DNA of 64,000 nucleotides. It comes from Myxococcota bacterium. Its GTDB lineage: Bacteria > Myxococcota_A > UBA796 > JAFGLY01. Location: positions 124,001 through 188,000 of the forward strand of contig JAJRWT010000027.1 in NCBI GenBank assembly GCA_024276675.1, read 5' to 3'. The position numbers and the translations under genes are program-made. Under the pieces are notes generated by a model. It had not been told where the DNA came from, did no database searches, and worked only from the letters and a program-made list of their open reading frames with translations. Every line of letters begins with the position of its first letter. The first letter of the stretch is position 1. Shown here piece by piece: positions 46,804 to 55,981 of this stretch.

Positions 46804-48129
46804 TCAACGGGATTCCCCAGGCTTTTTCTTGAAGCCCTTGGTTCGAAGGCCCTTCCCGGTGGACGAAGGCTGCCGCGGGAGCGCTCCGGCGGGAGAAACT
46901 GTTCCCCCTCCTGCCCCCTTCTGCCCATAGCGGAGGGCTGAAGGCCTGTCCAGAGCGCGAGCAGCGGCCTGCTCTGGGGAGCCGCGATTGGTAGTGGGCT
47001 TCATGAGTTTGAGCAGCGCGGGCTTTACGTCTTGCATCACGAGGATCATTGGGCTGGCGACGAAAACGGTGGAGTACGTGCCCACCACCACGCCGATAAG
47101 CATGGCCATGGCAAATGTCTCGATCACGGGACCACCCATGAACAAAAAGAAAAGCACAGCCACAAAGGTCGTAAGCGAGGTGTTGATAGTGCGGTTCAGG
47201 GTTTCGTTGACACTGTCGTTGATGAGCTTTGCCATGTCGTAGCGCCTGTAGCGCCCCATGTTTTCCCTGATCCTGTCGTAGATGACGATGGTGTCGTTCA
47301 GCGAATATCCAATAATCGTGAGCAAAGCACCGACTATGGGCAGGTTGACCTCACGATGAAGAAGCACGAATATTCCGATGGTTATCATTACATCGTGGAA
47401 AAGAGCCAACACTGCGCCCGGAGCAAAAGCCAGGTCGAACCTGAAGGCCACATAGACCAGAACCAGGCCCAGCATGGCCGCGATGGCGACGAAGCCCTGA
47501 CGCCTGAGGTCCCCACCCACCCTGGGACCGACGCTGTCCACCTGTAGTACCTGGAAATCGTGGCCCACGAGGGAACCCTCGATTGCCTTTTCCACCAGTG
47601 CAGACAAACCGGGCAGTTTTGCATAGAAGGTGTTGTCGTCCGTGGCTTCCTGCACCACTACTTCGTCAAAGCCCTTCAGGCATGTACGGATCTTCTCCAG
47701 GGGCAGCGCGGGCCCGTTGTACACGATGGTCATGCGCGCGCCAACCTGGGCCTCGAACCTGATCTCTTCGATCCAGTCCTGCCCGAATGTTTCGCGCAGG
47801 GTGCGCTCCACGTCCCTACGTACGTCTTCACTGCCGAACGCGGCGTCTTGGACGCGCACGTTGTACTCACCGCTATCGGGAGCCCCGATCTGTTGCACTG
47901 CATCGTCGGGAAGACCAACGGACGCAATAGCGGACCGGATGTCGCCAATTTCGATGGGATCATTGAACTTCAGGTGAATCTCGGTGCCGCCGGTGAAGTC
48001 GATGCCCCAATTTGGTCCGACTACCACGAACAGGATTATTGAGGTGATTACCAGCAGGCCACTAGAGATGGCAGCTATCTGCCTCTTGCCTACAAAATCG
48101 ATGCTTATGTCGTGGGGGACGAACTGCAT
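46804..48129 (-). CDS. secF: protein-export membrane protein SecF
   Basis: 441 residues. NWGIDFTGGTEIHLKF after the first helix, GALLTIIGYSLNDTIVIYDRIREN and the six-helix layout are SecF. With SecD and YajC it uses the proton gradient to help proteins off the SecYEG channel on the periplasmic side. The C-terminal 90 residues form a basic cytoplasmic tail longer than in Escherichia coli SecF (323 residues). Nine bases follow secD. Confidence 0.95.
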   Translation of the reverse strand: MQFVPHDISIDFVGKRQIAAISSGLLVITSIILFVVVGPNWGIDFTGGTEIHLKFNDPIEIGDIRSAIASVGLPDDAVQQIGAPDSGEYNVRVQDAAFGSEDVRRDVERTLRETFGQDWIEEIRFEAQVGARMTIVYNGPALPLEKIRTCLKGFDEVVVQEATDDNTFYAKLPGLSALVEKAIEGSLVGHDFQVLQVDSVGPRVGGDLRRQGFVAIAAMLGLVLVYVAFRFDLAFAPGAVLALFHDVMITIGIFVLLHREVNLPIVGALLTIIGYSLNDTIVIYDRIRENMGRYRRYDMAKLINDSVNETLNRTINTSLTTFVAVLFFLFMGGPVIETFAMAMLIGVVVGTYSTVFVASPMILVMQDVKPALLKLMKPTTNRGSPEQAAARALDRPSALRYGQKGAGGGTVSPAGALPRQPSSTGKGLRTKGFKKKPGESR

Positions 48130-48138
48130 GAGCTGGCC

Positions 48139-49908
48139 CTAGAAGGCTAATCTGGCTGATGCCTTCCTGGTGAGGAAGTCCAACAGCGTTCGGGAGACGA
48201 AAATTGCGGAAAACAGGGTGGTAACGATACCGATCATCAGCGTCACGGCAAAACCCTTGATGGGGCCGGTTCCATAGCTGAAAAGCACCACTCCTGCGAT
48301 GAATGTGGTGATATTTGCATCCAGGACCGCCACCACGGCTTTTTCAAAGCCGGCATCAACCGCCGAACGTGCGTTCTTTCCGAGACGCAACTCTTCGCGG
48401 ATACGCTCGAAAATAATGATGTTTGCGTCGACCGCCATTCCCACGGTCAACGCAATGCCCGCAATCCCCGGCAATGTCAACGTTGCTCCGAAGGCCGCCA
48501 ACAAGGCCATGATGAAGACCACGTTCATCAGCAAGGCCAGATCCGCCACCAGGCCGATGAAACGGTAGAATACCAACATGAACACAAGGACCATGGCTCC
48601 GCCCATGAAGGTGGCAGACACACCGGATCGTATGGCATCGGCCCCCAGGGTGGAGCCCACCGTGCGCACTTCTCCGATGGTCACCGGAGCCGGGAGCGCG
48701 CCGGTTCGCAGGACCAGGGAAAGAACGCTGGCTTCGTCCAGGAGTTGCTCATAGGAGCCTGCCCCCATCTCGATGCTGGCTCGCCCACCACCGATCTTCT
48801 CGCGTATGACTGGCGCAGAGCGCAGCTTGTCGTCCAGCACGATGGCAAACCGCTTTCCGACGTTCTCGCCGGTCACCTTGGAGAAGATTCGCCCGCCCCG
48901 TGCCTTGAACTCAAGGGCTACGTAAGGTTCGTTGAACTTGTTCATTGCTACATGGGCGTCGTTGATGTCGTCGCCGGTGAGCATGATCTCGTCTTTGATG
49001 ATCAAGGGCCTGGAACGTACATCCTTCCCTTCGGGTGATTTCTCGTACTTCCAGATCAAGCGATCACCGTTGGGAATCCTGCCAGTCCTGGCAAGCCAAT
49101 CCGAGAGCGATCTGTCATCGGAATATGTCTGTTCATCCAGTTCTTTTTCGGCAACCAGGAGGGCCTTTTCCAATTTGGACTGGTCGGCGTCTTCGTCTAC
49201 GAGCATGAACTGCAGGACGGCGGTGGTGCCGATGGCGGCCACAGCTTGCTGGAGGTTGTCGATTCCGGGAAGCTGAACGTTGATACGGTTGTCGCCTTTC
49301 AGCACGATGCTGGGCTCCTTTACGCCGGTTTCGTTTACCCTGTTGCGCAAGGTCTCCAGGGCCTGCTCAACCGCTCGCTGGCCGATATATTCCTGCTGCT
49401 CGTCCGAAAGTCGGAAGACGTGGTAGTCGGCGCCGTCTTCCACCTTTGTTCCTACGTACAGATAGGTAGAATGCCGCTCGTGAATGAAACGCTGGAGATC
49501 GGTGAGAGCCTGACCTTCGGACAGGCGAATCATGAGCGCAGGCTCCCCCCTTACCCGCCTGACATCGTCCAGACTCAATCCTTCCTTCTCGGCCTCTTCG
49601 CGCAATGGCCCCACGTCACGGCTCACCGTAGAAAGAACCGCTTCCTCAACCTCCACCTGCAGTGTAAGGTCGATCCCGCCCTGCAGGTCCAGTCCAAGAT
49701 TTATCTGCGTGTCGGGAAGAAAACCAGCCCACCAGGTAGTTTCTTCATCCTGTTCCGTAGCTTCCACCTCGGCCCCGCCCACCGTTGCCGCCTGTTCGGC
49801 GAGCCTGACATGAGCAGCCTTGGCCACCAGGGTTGGCGTCAACGCGTAAACAGAAAAGAGCACAGCCAGGGCAATGATTGTGAACTTCGCCCACCAGGTT
49901 CCGGACAT
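48139..49908 (-). CDS. secD: protein-export membrane protein SecD
   Basis: 589 residues. INLGLDLQGGIDLTLQVEVEEA, the P1 head with NRVNETGVKEPSI, and the last part with AGIALTVGMAVDANIIIFERIREEL are SecD. Six transmembrane helices are predicted. It forms the SecDF-YajC complex with its neighbours and lies between yajC and secF, as in most bacteria. Confidence 0.96.
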   Translation of the reverse strand: MSGTWWAKFTIIALAVLFSVYALTPTLVAKAAHVRLAEQAATVGGAEVEATEQDEETTWWAGFLPDTQINLGLDLQGGIDLTLQVEVEEAVLSTVSRDVGPLREEAEKEGLSLDDVRRVRGEPALMIRLSEGQALTDLQRFIHERHSTYLYVGTKVEDGADYHVFRLSDEQQEYIGQRAVEQALETLRNRVNETGVKEPSIVLKGDNRINVQLPGIDNLQQAVAAIGTTAVLQFMLVDEDADQSKLEKALLVAEKELDEQTYSDDRSLSDWLARTGRIPNGDRLIWKYEKSPEGKDVRSRPLIIKDEIMLTGDDINDAHVAMNKFNEPYVALEFKARGGRIFSKVTGENVGKRFAIVLDDKLRSAPVIREKIGGGRASIEMGAGSYEQLLDEASVLSLVLRTGALPAPVTIGEVRTVGSTLGADAIRSGVSATFMGGAMVLVFMLVFYRFIGLVADLALLMNVVFIMALLAAFGATLTLPGIAGIALTVGMAVDANIIIFERIREELRLGKNARSAVDAGFEKAVVAVLDANITTFIAGVVLFSYGTGPIKGFAVTLMIGIVTTLFSAIFVSRTLLDFLTRKASARLAF

Positions 49909-49912
49909 GGCG

Positions 49913-50311
49913 CTACTTCCCCTTGCGCGACTTGCGGTCGGACTTGTCGGGTTTGTCCGATCTTGCCGACTTTTCTGATGCGGATGTGTTTTCAGAGCCG
50001 GACAGCCTGCGACGGATAGCCTGTTTGTCTACGGTAATGCGAACATCTCGTGAGATTTCGAGGATCACGGAATCGTCCTGGACAGCCCAGATTCGTCCAT
50101 GTATCCCCGATGCCGTCACTACGCGATCTTCTTTTTTCAGACTGGCCAGGAGCGCTTGTCGCTCCTTTTCGGCCTTCTGCTGGGGCCTGATCATAAGAAA
50201 GTAGAATATAGCCAGAATAGCCAAGAGCAGGGGCATGGTCTGGAACAGGCTCCCGGTCTGGGCCGAACTGTCAGCCACAATAAGCGTGGAATCGCGGGAT
50301 ACATCGTACAT
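49913..50311 (-). CDS. yajC: preprotein translocase subunit YajC
   Basis: 132 residues from ATG 50311 (GGAG eight bases before). One membrane helix (PLLLAILAIFYFLMIRPQQK) and the YajC motif RPQQKAEKERQALLASLKKEDRVVTASG. A long Lys/Ser/Asp-rich tail ends the protein. Frame extends to 50359. Confidence 0.94.
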   Translation of the reverse strand: MYDVSRDSTLIVADSSAQTGSLFQTMPLLLAILAIFYFLMIRPQQKAEKERQALLASLKKEDRVVTASGIHGRIWAVQDDSVILEISRDVRITVDKQAIRRRLSGSENTSASEKSARSDKPDKSDRKSRKGK

Positions 50312-50334
50312 CAGGGGATCTCCAGGTTGGTTCG

Positions 50335-51465
50335 TCAAGCCGGCACGGGCCGAGACCACACTCGCGCCTGGGAACGAAGGCGCTCAAGAGCAGCGGGGCC
50401 CTCCTGAATGGCTTCTTGAATCCGCGCCATCAATGCCTGGTAGAAAGACACGTTGTGAAGTGAGAGAAGGCGAGGTGCCAAGAGTTCCTTCGCCATGAAG
50501 AGATGCCTCAGGTAGGCACGGCTGAACGAACGGCAGGTATAACATGAACAGAGGGGATCCAGTGACTCATCATCTTCGCGATAGCGTGCGTGTTTGATTG
50601 TCCTGCGTCCTTCCGACGTAAATGCCTGGCCAAAACGCCCACTGCGGGTGGGCAGGACACAGTCGAACATGTCAACACCCCGAACCGCCGCCTCAACTAT
50701 GTCGAGGGGATATCCGACTCCCATGAGATACCTGGGTCTATTCCGTGGGAGCACACGATCACAGGCATCCACCATGGCGAGCATGTCGTCTCTTGGCTCC
50801 CCGACCGAAAGACCACCTATGGCATAGCCATCCAGTCCAAGCTCGCTGATTTCCTGTGCGTGGGCAGTTCTCAGGTCCACGTACATACCACCCTGTACTA
50901 TTCCGAAAAGGGCAGTGGAGCGGGGTTTCAGCCTGGCTCCAATGCAGCGGCCAAGCCAGCGGGTGGTCCTGGCCGTACTGCGCTGGACGGCTTCGCGTTG
51001 GGCGGGCCACGGAATGCACTCGTCCAGCGCCATGGCCACATCGACTCCCATGGACTCCTGGATCTGCACGGCTTTTTCAGGTGTCAGATGCCGCCACTCC
51101 CCATCATGGGGCGAACGAAACTTCACACCCTCCTCGCCGACCCGCCGCAGCTCCCGCAAGCTGAAGACCTGGTACCCACCGGAATCGGTGAGGATGGGAC
51201 CATCCCATCCCATGAAACCATGCAGCCCACCAAGCCTGCCCAGTAGTCGGTGCCCCGGTCGCACCCATAGATGGTAGGTATTGGCAAGGATCATGGCGAC
51301 GGATGCAGCGCGAAGGTCCGCTGGCGTGAGCCCCTTGACAGTACCGGCAGTCCCCACGGGCATGAAGCAAGGAGTGAGAACTTTTCCATGAGGAGTGCAG
51401 ATGCGAGCCGCACGGGCCCCGCTGCAAGTATGTCGAATTTCAAAGGATAAGCATCGCGTCGCCAT
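50335..51465 (-). CDS. tgt: queuine tRNA-ribosyltransferase (tRNA-guanine transglycosylase)
   Basis: 376 residues from ATG 51465 (the frame extends to 51534). Tgt exchanges guanine 34 for preQ1 in tRNAs for Asp, Asn, His and Tyr. LTDSGGYQVFSL, FGIVQGGMYVDLR and GVDMFDCVLPTRSGRFGQAFT (nucleophilic aspartate region) are present, as is the zinc site CSCYTCRSFSRAYLRHLF plus the later SLHN histidine. It overlaps queA by 26 bp. Confidence 0.96.
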   Translation of the reverse strand: MATRCLSFEIRHTCSGARAARICTPHGKVLTPCFMPVGTAGTVKGLTPADLRAASVAMILANTYHLWVRPGHRLLGRLGGLHGFMGWDGPILTDSGGYQVFSLRELRRVGEEGVKFRSPHDGEWRHLTPEKAVQIQESMGVDVAMALDECIPWPAQREAVQRSTARTTRWLGRCIGARLKPRSTALFGIVQGGMYVDLRTAHAQEISELGLDGYAIGGLSVGEPRDDMLAMVDACDRVLPRNRPRYLMGVGYPLDIVEAAVRGVDMFDCVLPTRSGRFGQAFTSEGRRTIKHARYREDDESLDPLCSCYTCRSFSRAYLRHLFMAKELLAPRLLSLHNVSFYQALMARIQEAIQEGPAALERLRSQARVWSRPVPA

Positions 51466-52444
51466 AGGAATAGAACCTGTATCCACGTTCCAGAGCATGT
51501 CGGTAGGCTTTGATGATTCGACCGCGGCCAGCAAAAGCTGCCACGAGCATAAGCAAACTGGAGTTGGGAAGGTGGAAGTTGGTCATCAGGGCATCGGGGA
51601 TCCTGAAGCTGTACCCTTCCCTGATGAACAACCTGGTTCTGCCGGGTCCGGGAAGAGGTACGTCGTTGTCCTGGGGAGTTGCGCTCTCCAGAGCTCTCAA
51701 TGTGGTGGTTCCAACGACCACGATCCTTCCACCACGCTGCCTTGTCCTGCGGATCGCCCTGACAGTTTCAGCCGGAACATCGTATAACTCCTCGTGGAGA
51801 AGACCACGAGAAAGGTCTTGGGATCTCAATGGCCTGAATGTTCCCGGCCCCACATGAAGAGTGACGCTACAGAACCCCACTCCCTTTCTTCTGAGGCTGG
51901 TCAGGAGTTCTTCTGTCAGGTGAAGGCCTGCCGTGGGTGCAGCCACAGAGCCTGGCGTTCGCGAGTAGACGGTCTGATAGCGGTGTCTGTCCTGTGGCTC
52001 CACAGGACGACGGATGTAGGGGGGCAATGGCACCTGCCCCACCAGTTTCATGAGTTCCGCAGGGGCAGGAACCGTTCGAACCAGCCAGATTCCATCTGCC
52101 AGCCTTTGCTCCATGGTCACGGCCGTGCCACCTTCACCTTCCAGTGTTTCGCCCACCCGCAGCCGCCTGGCGGGTTTCAGCATGGCCTTGACGGAACCCG
52201 GCCCGGGTTGGAGAAGCAGGACTTCCACCAATCCTCCGCTCCTGCGTCGCATGAAGCACCTTGCCTGCATCACCCTTGAATCGTTCACCACCAGCAGATC
52301 AGGCGGCGACAGAATCTCTTTTAGCTGCGATACCCTGTGGTCGTACACAGAGTCTGTGCCCAGGACCATGAGCCGCGCATTCTCCCGCGCAGTCGCAGGA
52401 TAGCGAGCGATTCGCTCGGGAGGGAGTTGGAACCCGTAGTCCAT
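51440..52444 (-). CDS. queA: S-adenosylmethionine:tRNA ribosyltransferase-isomerase
   Basis: 334 residues from ATG 52444. QueA adds and rearranges the ribosyl part of SAM on preQ1-tRNA to form epoxyqueuosine. YGFQLPPERIARYPA, LLVVNDSRVMQARCF, VAAPTAGLHLTEELL and YSFRIPDALMTNFHLP are hallmarks. The frame extends to 52609, and ATGs or GTGs at 52507-52495 are alternatives; the usual N-terminus (...DFDYxLPxELIA) supports a start near 52444-52480. Confidence 0.93.
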   Translation of the reverse strand: MDYGFQLPPERIARYPATARENARLMVLGTDSVYDHRVSQLKEILSPPDLLVVNDSRVMQARCFMRRRSGGLVEVLLLQPGPGSVKAMLKPARRLRVGETLEGEGGTAVTMEQRLADGIWLVRTVPAPAELMKLVGQVPLPPYIRRPVEPQDRHRYQTVYSRTPGSVAAPTAGLHLTEELLTSLRRKGVGFCSVTLHVGPGTFRPLRSQDLSRGLLHEELYDVPAETVRAIRRTRQRGGRIVVVGTTTLRALESATPQDNDVPLPGPGRTRLFIREGYSFRIPDALMTNFHLPNSSLLMLVAAFAGRGRIIKAYRHALERGYRFYSYGDAMLIL

Positions 52445-52706
52445 CAACGCTGGCGGCTTCTCGTGGAACACGGCATGCGGATATCCCACAACCATGGTGC
52501 GGGCCATGGAGCAGAGACGATACCAGCCCGCCGAGGGCTTTTCCCAACGATGGACCACTGGACCCTGGAGACCAGACAGCCCAGCAAAAACGGAAGAGAT
52601 TTCCACCAATCATGCTGGCGACCTGGAAACGGGGAGGGAAGAAATGAACGTGGGCCGAATTGTGCTGATCTGATAAGAGTTCCTACTCCCACAGCGAGAA
52701 GGTGCC

Positions 52707-53855
52707 ATGTCGCAGATCCACCGGGTCAAACCGCCTCTGAAGAAAGAACCCATGCCCTCGGACATTCTCGAGGGGACCGTCCTGTCCCGCACTCCAACGG
52801 GCTACTCCGTGAGTGCCGGTGAATTCATCGCCGTCTGTCCCGTCTCCCAGATCGATCGCTTCCCAGGTCGTGATCTGGACTCGTTCATCGGGCGCACGCT
52901 ACGCTTTATGGTGGAATCCACGGAAGATGGCCAAGTCACCCTTTCCCGCAGGGCTCTCCAGGAACAGGCCGCCAATCTCAACCGTGAACAGATCTGGGAT
53001 ACCATCAAGGTTGGAGACAGGCTGGAGGGTGTTGTCACAAGCATCAGACCATACGGCGTATTCGTCGATCTGGAAGGTGTCGAGGGATTGATTCACAAGA
53101 CCGAGCTGGCATGGGACAGGGTGGACGACCCATCCCAGGTGCTACAGCGCTGGGACCGGGTACAGGTCATCATTTCAGAAGTGGACAAGAAACGTCGTCG
53201 AATAGCTCTGAGCCTCCGTGATCCCGACACGGGCCCATGGAGCAGGCTTGGCAAGGACTTCAAAGTTGGTGGCATCTACGAGGGCCGTGTCCAGAAAACC
53301 ACCAACTTCGGAGCCTTCGTCGAGCTTTTTCCTGGCATGGTAGGTCTGGTCAGGATGCCCAACCTGAGTTGGGACCATGTCCGGAAGACCTCCGAGGTGG
53401 TTCGCAAGGGTGATCAAATCAAAGTCAAAATTCTCTCTGCGGATCCTTCCAGGCAAAGGCTTGATCTCGGTATCCGCCAGATCACTCCGGATCCGGCGGA
53501 CGTTCTTGCGGAAACCTACACGGTCGGTCAAAAAGTAACAGGCGTTGTACAACGTTCCAGCAAGAGCGGACTTCAACTGCTGGTTGACGACAACGTGGAA
53601 GCCTGGCTGCCCGCACGGCAGGTGCGCCTGCCGCCCGGGGTGATGCTGGAGCAGCGCTACCGCAGGGGTTTCCGCCTGGAAGCCCAGGTTGTAGAGGTGG
53701 ACCGCCGGCGTCGCCAGTTGAAGGTCAGTCAGATGGGTGGCCCCGAAACCGAAGAACACGAGGCGTTGAGGCATTTCCAGAAAACCCAGGGGCAATCCAC
53801 GAACAGCTTCGGCACTCTGGGCGACCTGATGGGCAAGATCAAGGTTGAGCGCTGA
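52707..53855 (+). CDS. protein with four S1 RNA-binding repeats
   Basis: 382 residues with four OB-fold S1 domains (about 20-85, 100-170, 185-262 and 270-345). Repeats 2 and 3 are canonical (GDRLEGVVTSIRPYGVFVDLEGVEGLIHKTEL; GGIYEGRVQKTTNFGAFVELFPGMVGLVRMPNLSW), 1 and 4 diverge. Like RpsA but shorter than the usual six repeats and without the N-terminal ribosome-docking part, so it may be an RNA-binding regulator rather than ribosomal S1. It converges with udg (11 bp). Confidence 0.82.
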   Translation: MSQIHRVKPPLKKEPMPSDILEGTVLSRTPTGYSVSAGEFIAVCPVSQIDRFPGRDLDSFIGRTLRFMVESTEDGQVTLSRRALQEQAANLNREQIWDTIKVGDRLEGVVTSIRPYGVFVDLEGVEGLIHKTELAWDRVDDPSQVLQRWDRVQVIISEVDKKRRRIALSLRDPDTGPWSRLGKDFKVGGIYEGRVQKTTNFGAFVELFPGMVGLVRMPNLSWDHVRKTSEVVRKGDQIKVKILSADPSRQRLDLGIRQITPDPADVLAETYTVGQKVTGVVQRSSKSGLQLLVDDNVEAWLPARQVRLPPGVMLEQRYRRGFRLEAQVVEVDRRRRQLKVSQMGGPETEEHEALRHFQKTQGQSTNSFGTLGDLMGKIKVER

Positions 53856-53866
53856 TCAAAGGGCTG

Positions 53867-54817
53867 TCAAACACTCCCCTGGAGCTTGCTCTTCAACTCG
53901 AGCAAATCCTGCATGACCTTGCGTTTTTCAGATGGACTCCGCAGGAGATAGGCAGGATGATATGTGGGCAGAAGGGGGATCCCCCTGTAATCTGCCCATC
54001 TTCCACGCAGTCGCCCCAAAGGCTGGCCCGTACCCAGCAGCACCTGGGTGGAGATACGACCCAGCGAGAGAATTGCACGAGGCTGGACAGCCTGCACCTG
54101 GGCCTCCAAAAAGGGTAGGCAGGTTGCTATCTCGTCCTGGGAGGGATCTCGGTTTCCCGGCGGACGGCACTTGAGCACATTGGTGATGAACACATCCGCA
54201 CGCTTCAAGAACAGGACGTTTTCCAGCATGCGGTCCAGCATCTGTCCCGCTGGACCGACAAATGGAAGACCCGCTCGATCCTCGTGCGCCCCGGGAGCCT
54301 CTCCCACGATCATCAACGTCGCATGGATGTTCCCCTGCCCGAACACGAGGTTGTGACGAGATCCGGCCAGTCCGCAACGCCGGCAACCCTCGACATGTCC
54401 TCTCAGACGATTCATGTCCCGTGGGATCCCCCGCCTTGTGGAGCGAACATGCGCCTTCCATTTCGAAAGGTCCGGAGCTTGCTGCCCGCCGGTGTAAGGA
54501 TCCGTTTCTTCATGTGGAACGTTCCTGGAAATCGCTGCTTCGCCCGCCCCGCTCCCCGGGGGCTTCGTGGAAAGCGAGATTCCCAATCCGGGGCTGGTGT
54601 CGGCACGAAGGAACAAAGACGAACGATCACGTGGAACGGTAGGTTCCAGGTGTCGCACCATTGGCTCAATCGGATAGAGCCCTGCCAACTCACCCCGCTC
54701 CAAGTCCCTGACTCCCGCCAAAGTCCAGGCATCGAGAACCTGCCGCAGTTGGCTGACAATCGAGAGCAGTTCGCCCGTCAGCTCATGCTGGCTGCCATGG
54801 TTCGAGTCCTTTTGCAT
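53867..54817 (-). CDS. family 4 (iron-sulfur) uracil-DNA glycosylase
   Basis: 316 residues from ATG 54817 (the frame extends to 54985). The catalytic part starts at about residue 123: CRRCGLAGSR (cluster cysteines), MIVGEAPGAHEDRAGLPFVG, ITNVLKCRPPGNRDP and PTYHPAYLLR, all typical of type-4 UDG. It removes uracil from DNA for base-excision repair. The first 120 residues are a poorly conserved, low-complexity extension, common in myxobacterial-type enzymes. Confidence 0.93.
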   Translation of the reverse strand: MQKDSNHGSQHELTGELLSIVSQLRQVLDAWTLAGVRDLERGELAGLYPIEPMVRHLEPTVPRDRSSLFLRADTSPGLGISLSTKPPGSGAGEAAISRNVPHEETDPYTGGQQAPDLSKWKAHVRSTRRGIPRDMNRLRGHVEGCRRCGLAGSRHNLVFGQGNIHATLMIVGEAPGAHEDRAGLPFVGPAGQMLDRMLENVLFLKRADVFITNVLKCRPPGNRDPSQDEIATCLPFLEAQVQAVQPRAILSLGRISTQVLLGTGQPLGRLRGRWADYRGIPLLPTYHPAYLLRSPSEKRKVMQDLLELKSKLQGSV

Positions 54818-54863
54818 CAGGTGTCTCGCTTCGTTCTTCCAGGTCCTTCCTCGCCGTTGCCAT

Positions 54864-55604
54864 TCAATATCCCGCTCCCAGTGGCCCGTCGCGCATGACC
54901 TTCCCCCCCCGGGGGCAGAGTCTGCCAGCCAACGAATCTTTTGCCAGACGTTCCCCAGACCCGAAAGGCCTCCAGCCCAGTCCACGGAGCACGGATATCA
55001 ACGATGGAAGAGGCAGCCCCACCACGTTGGTCCAGTCCCCGTCCACAACACGGAACAATTGTATTCCCCGACGCTCCACCTGGTATCCGCCCCCACAGAA
55101 CCTGCCTTCGCCAGAATGCACATAGGCCAGCAGCTCCTGATCCGTCAGGTCATCTCTGGCCAACAACCTGGTGGTCACATGCCAACTCTGGTAGCTCCAG
55201 CGCGAGGCCGAATGTTCCTGGCCAGTCTCCGTGACTGCGGAGCGTTTGCTGCCACCATTGTCAGCCACTACCATAGCCGTGGTGATCTGGTGGCTTCTTC
55301 CTCTCAGCAATCGAAGCATCCGGAGATGGCGTGTGACTGTCAGGGGCTTGCCAAGCACCACTCCATCCACGTGTGCGACCTGATCAGCCGCTATCAGTAT
55401 TGTACTTCTGTCCAGAGGTATCCTGCCCGTCACATCTCGGGCTTTTGCCAGGGCTCTCTTCATCGCCATCTTCAACGGTTCCCTGTGCATGATGGAGTTC
55501 TCATCGACTTCAGGTGGAACGAGCAGGCACGCAATACCCGCAGCCGCCAGGAGTTCCATTCGGTGACGGCTGGAGCTTGCCAGTACAATCTGGAAACAGT
55601 TCAA
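54864..55604 (-). CDS. maf: Maf-family nucleotide pyrophosphatase
   Basis: 246 residues from TTG 55604 with GGAGG five bases before it. IVLASSSRHRMELLAAAG is the Maf N-terminal motif, followed by VDEN, ILIAADQVAHVDGVVLGKP and YVHSGEGRFCGGGYQVE. Maf proteins hydrolyse non-canonical or dTTP/UTP-type nucleoside triphosphates. The C-terminal 30 residues are an unusual basic extension. Confidence 0.88.
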   Translation of the reverse strand: MNCFQIVLASSSRHRMELLAAAGIACLLVPPEVDENSIMHREPLKMAMKRALAKARDVTGRIPLDRSTILIAADQVAHVDGVVLGKPLTVTRHLRMLRLLRGRSHQITTAMVVADNGGSKRSAVTETGQEHSASRWSYQSWHVTTRLLARDDLTDQELLAYVHSGEGRFCGGGYQVERRGIQLFRVVDGDWTNVVGLPLPSLISVLRGLGWRPFGSGERLAKDSLAGRLCPRGGKVMRDGPLGAGY

Positions 55605-55871
55605 GTCGACCTCCAGGATACCCAGGGCGAGCAGCCCCGACGGCATGCTGCGGACCAGTGAGGGGCTTCAATCGCGGAAACAGCAGCTTCCTTCACTACC
55701 CATGCCGGCGCAGATACTCGTCCCTTCCAGCATGTTGCCCGGGCGTACCCGGCAGGTACACGGCTCGCTTCTGCCCAGCACGCCCCTCCGAAAGGAAACC
55801 AGCGTGATTCAACAACCATGGCAAGCAGAATAGATTCACCCATGGCACCGCATCCCAGATCAGATGTAGAC

Positions 55872-55899
55872 TTGCGAAAGCGTCCCATGGCCTTATATC
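55872..55899 (+). promoter_or_regulatory. possible sigma70-type promoter of the Hsp70 operon
   Basis: TTGCGA and TATATC are 16 bases apart, ending 83 bp before the Hsp70-vWA start in the region between divergent genes. Bases 55605-55981 hold no gene; the rest of the region shows nothing else that I recognise. No CIRCE repeat is visible. The promoter call is weak. Confidence 0.35.
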
Positions 55900-55981
55900 T
55901 CATGTCGGCCCCCTATCGTGGCCAGCCCTCACACGAAGACGAACGCCTCTTCACCAGGCGAGCAATCGGAGCCGTGGACCG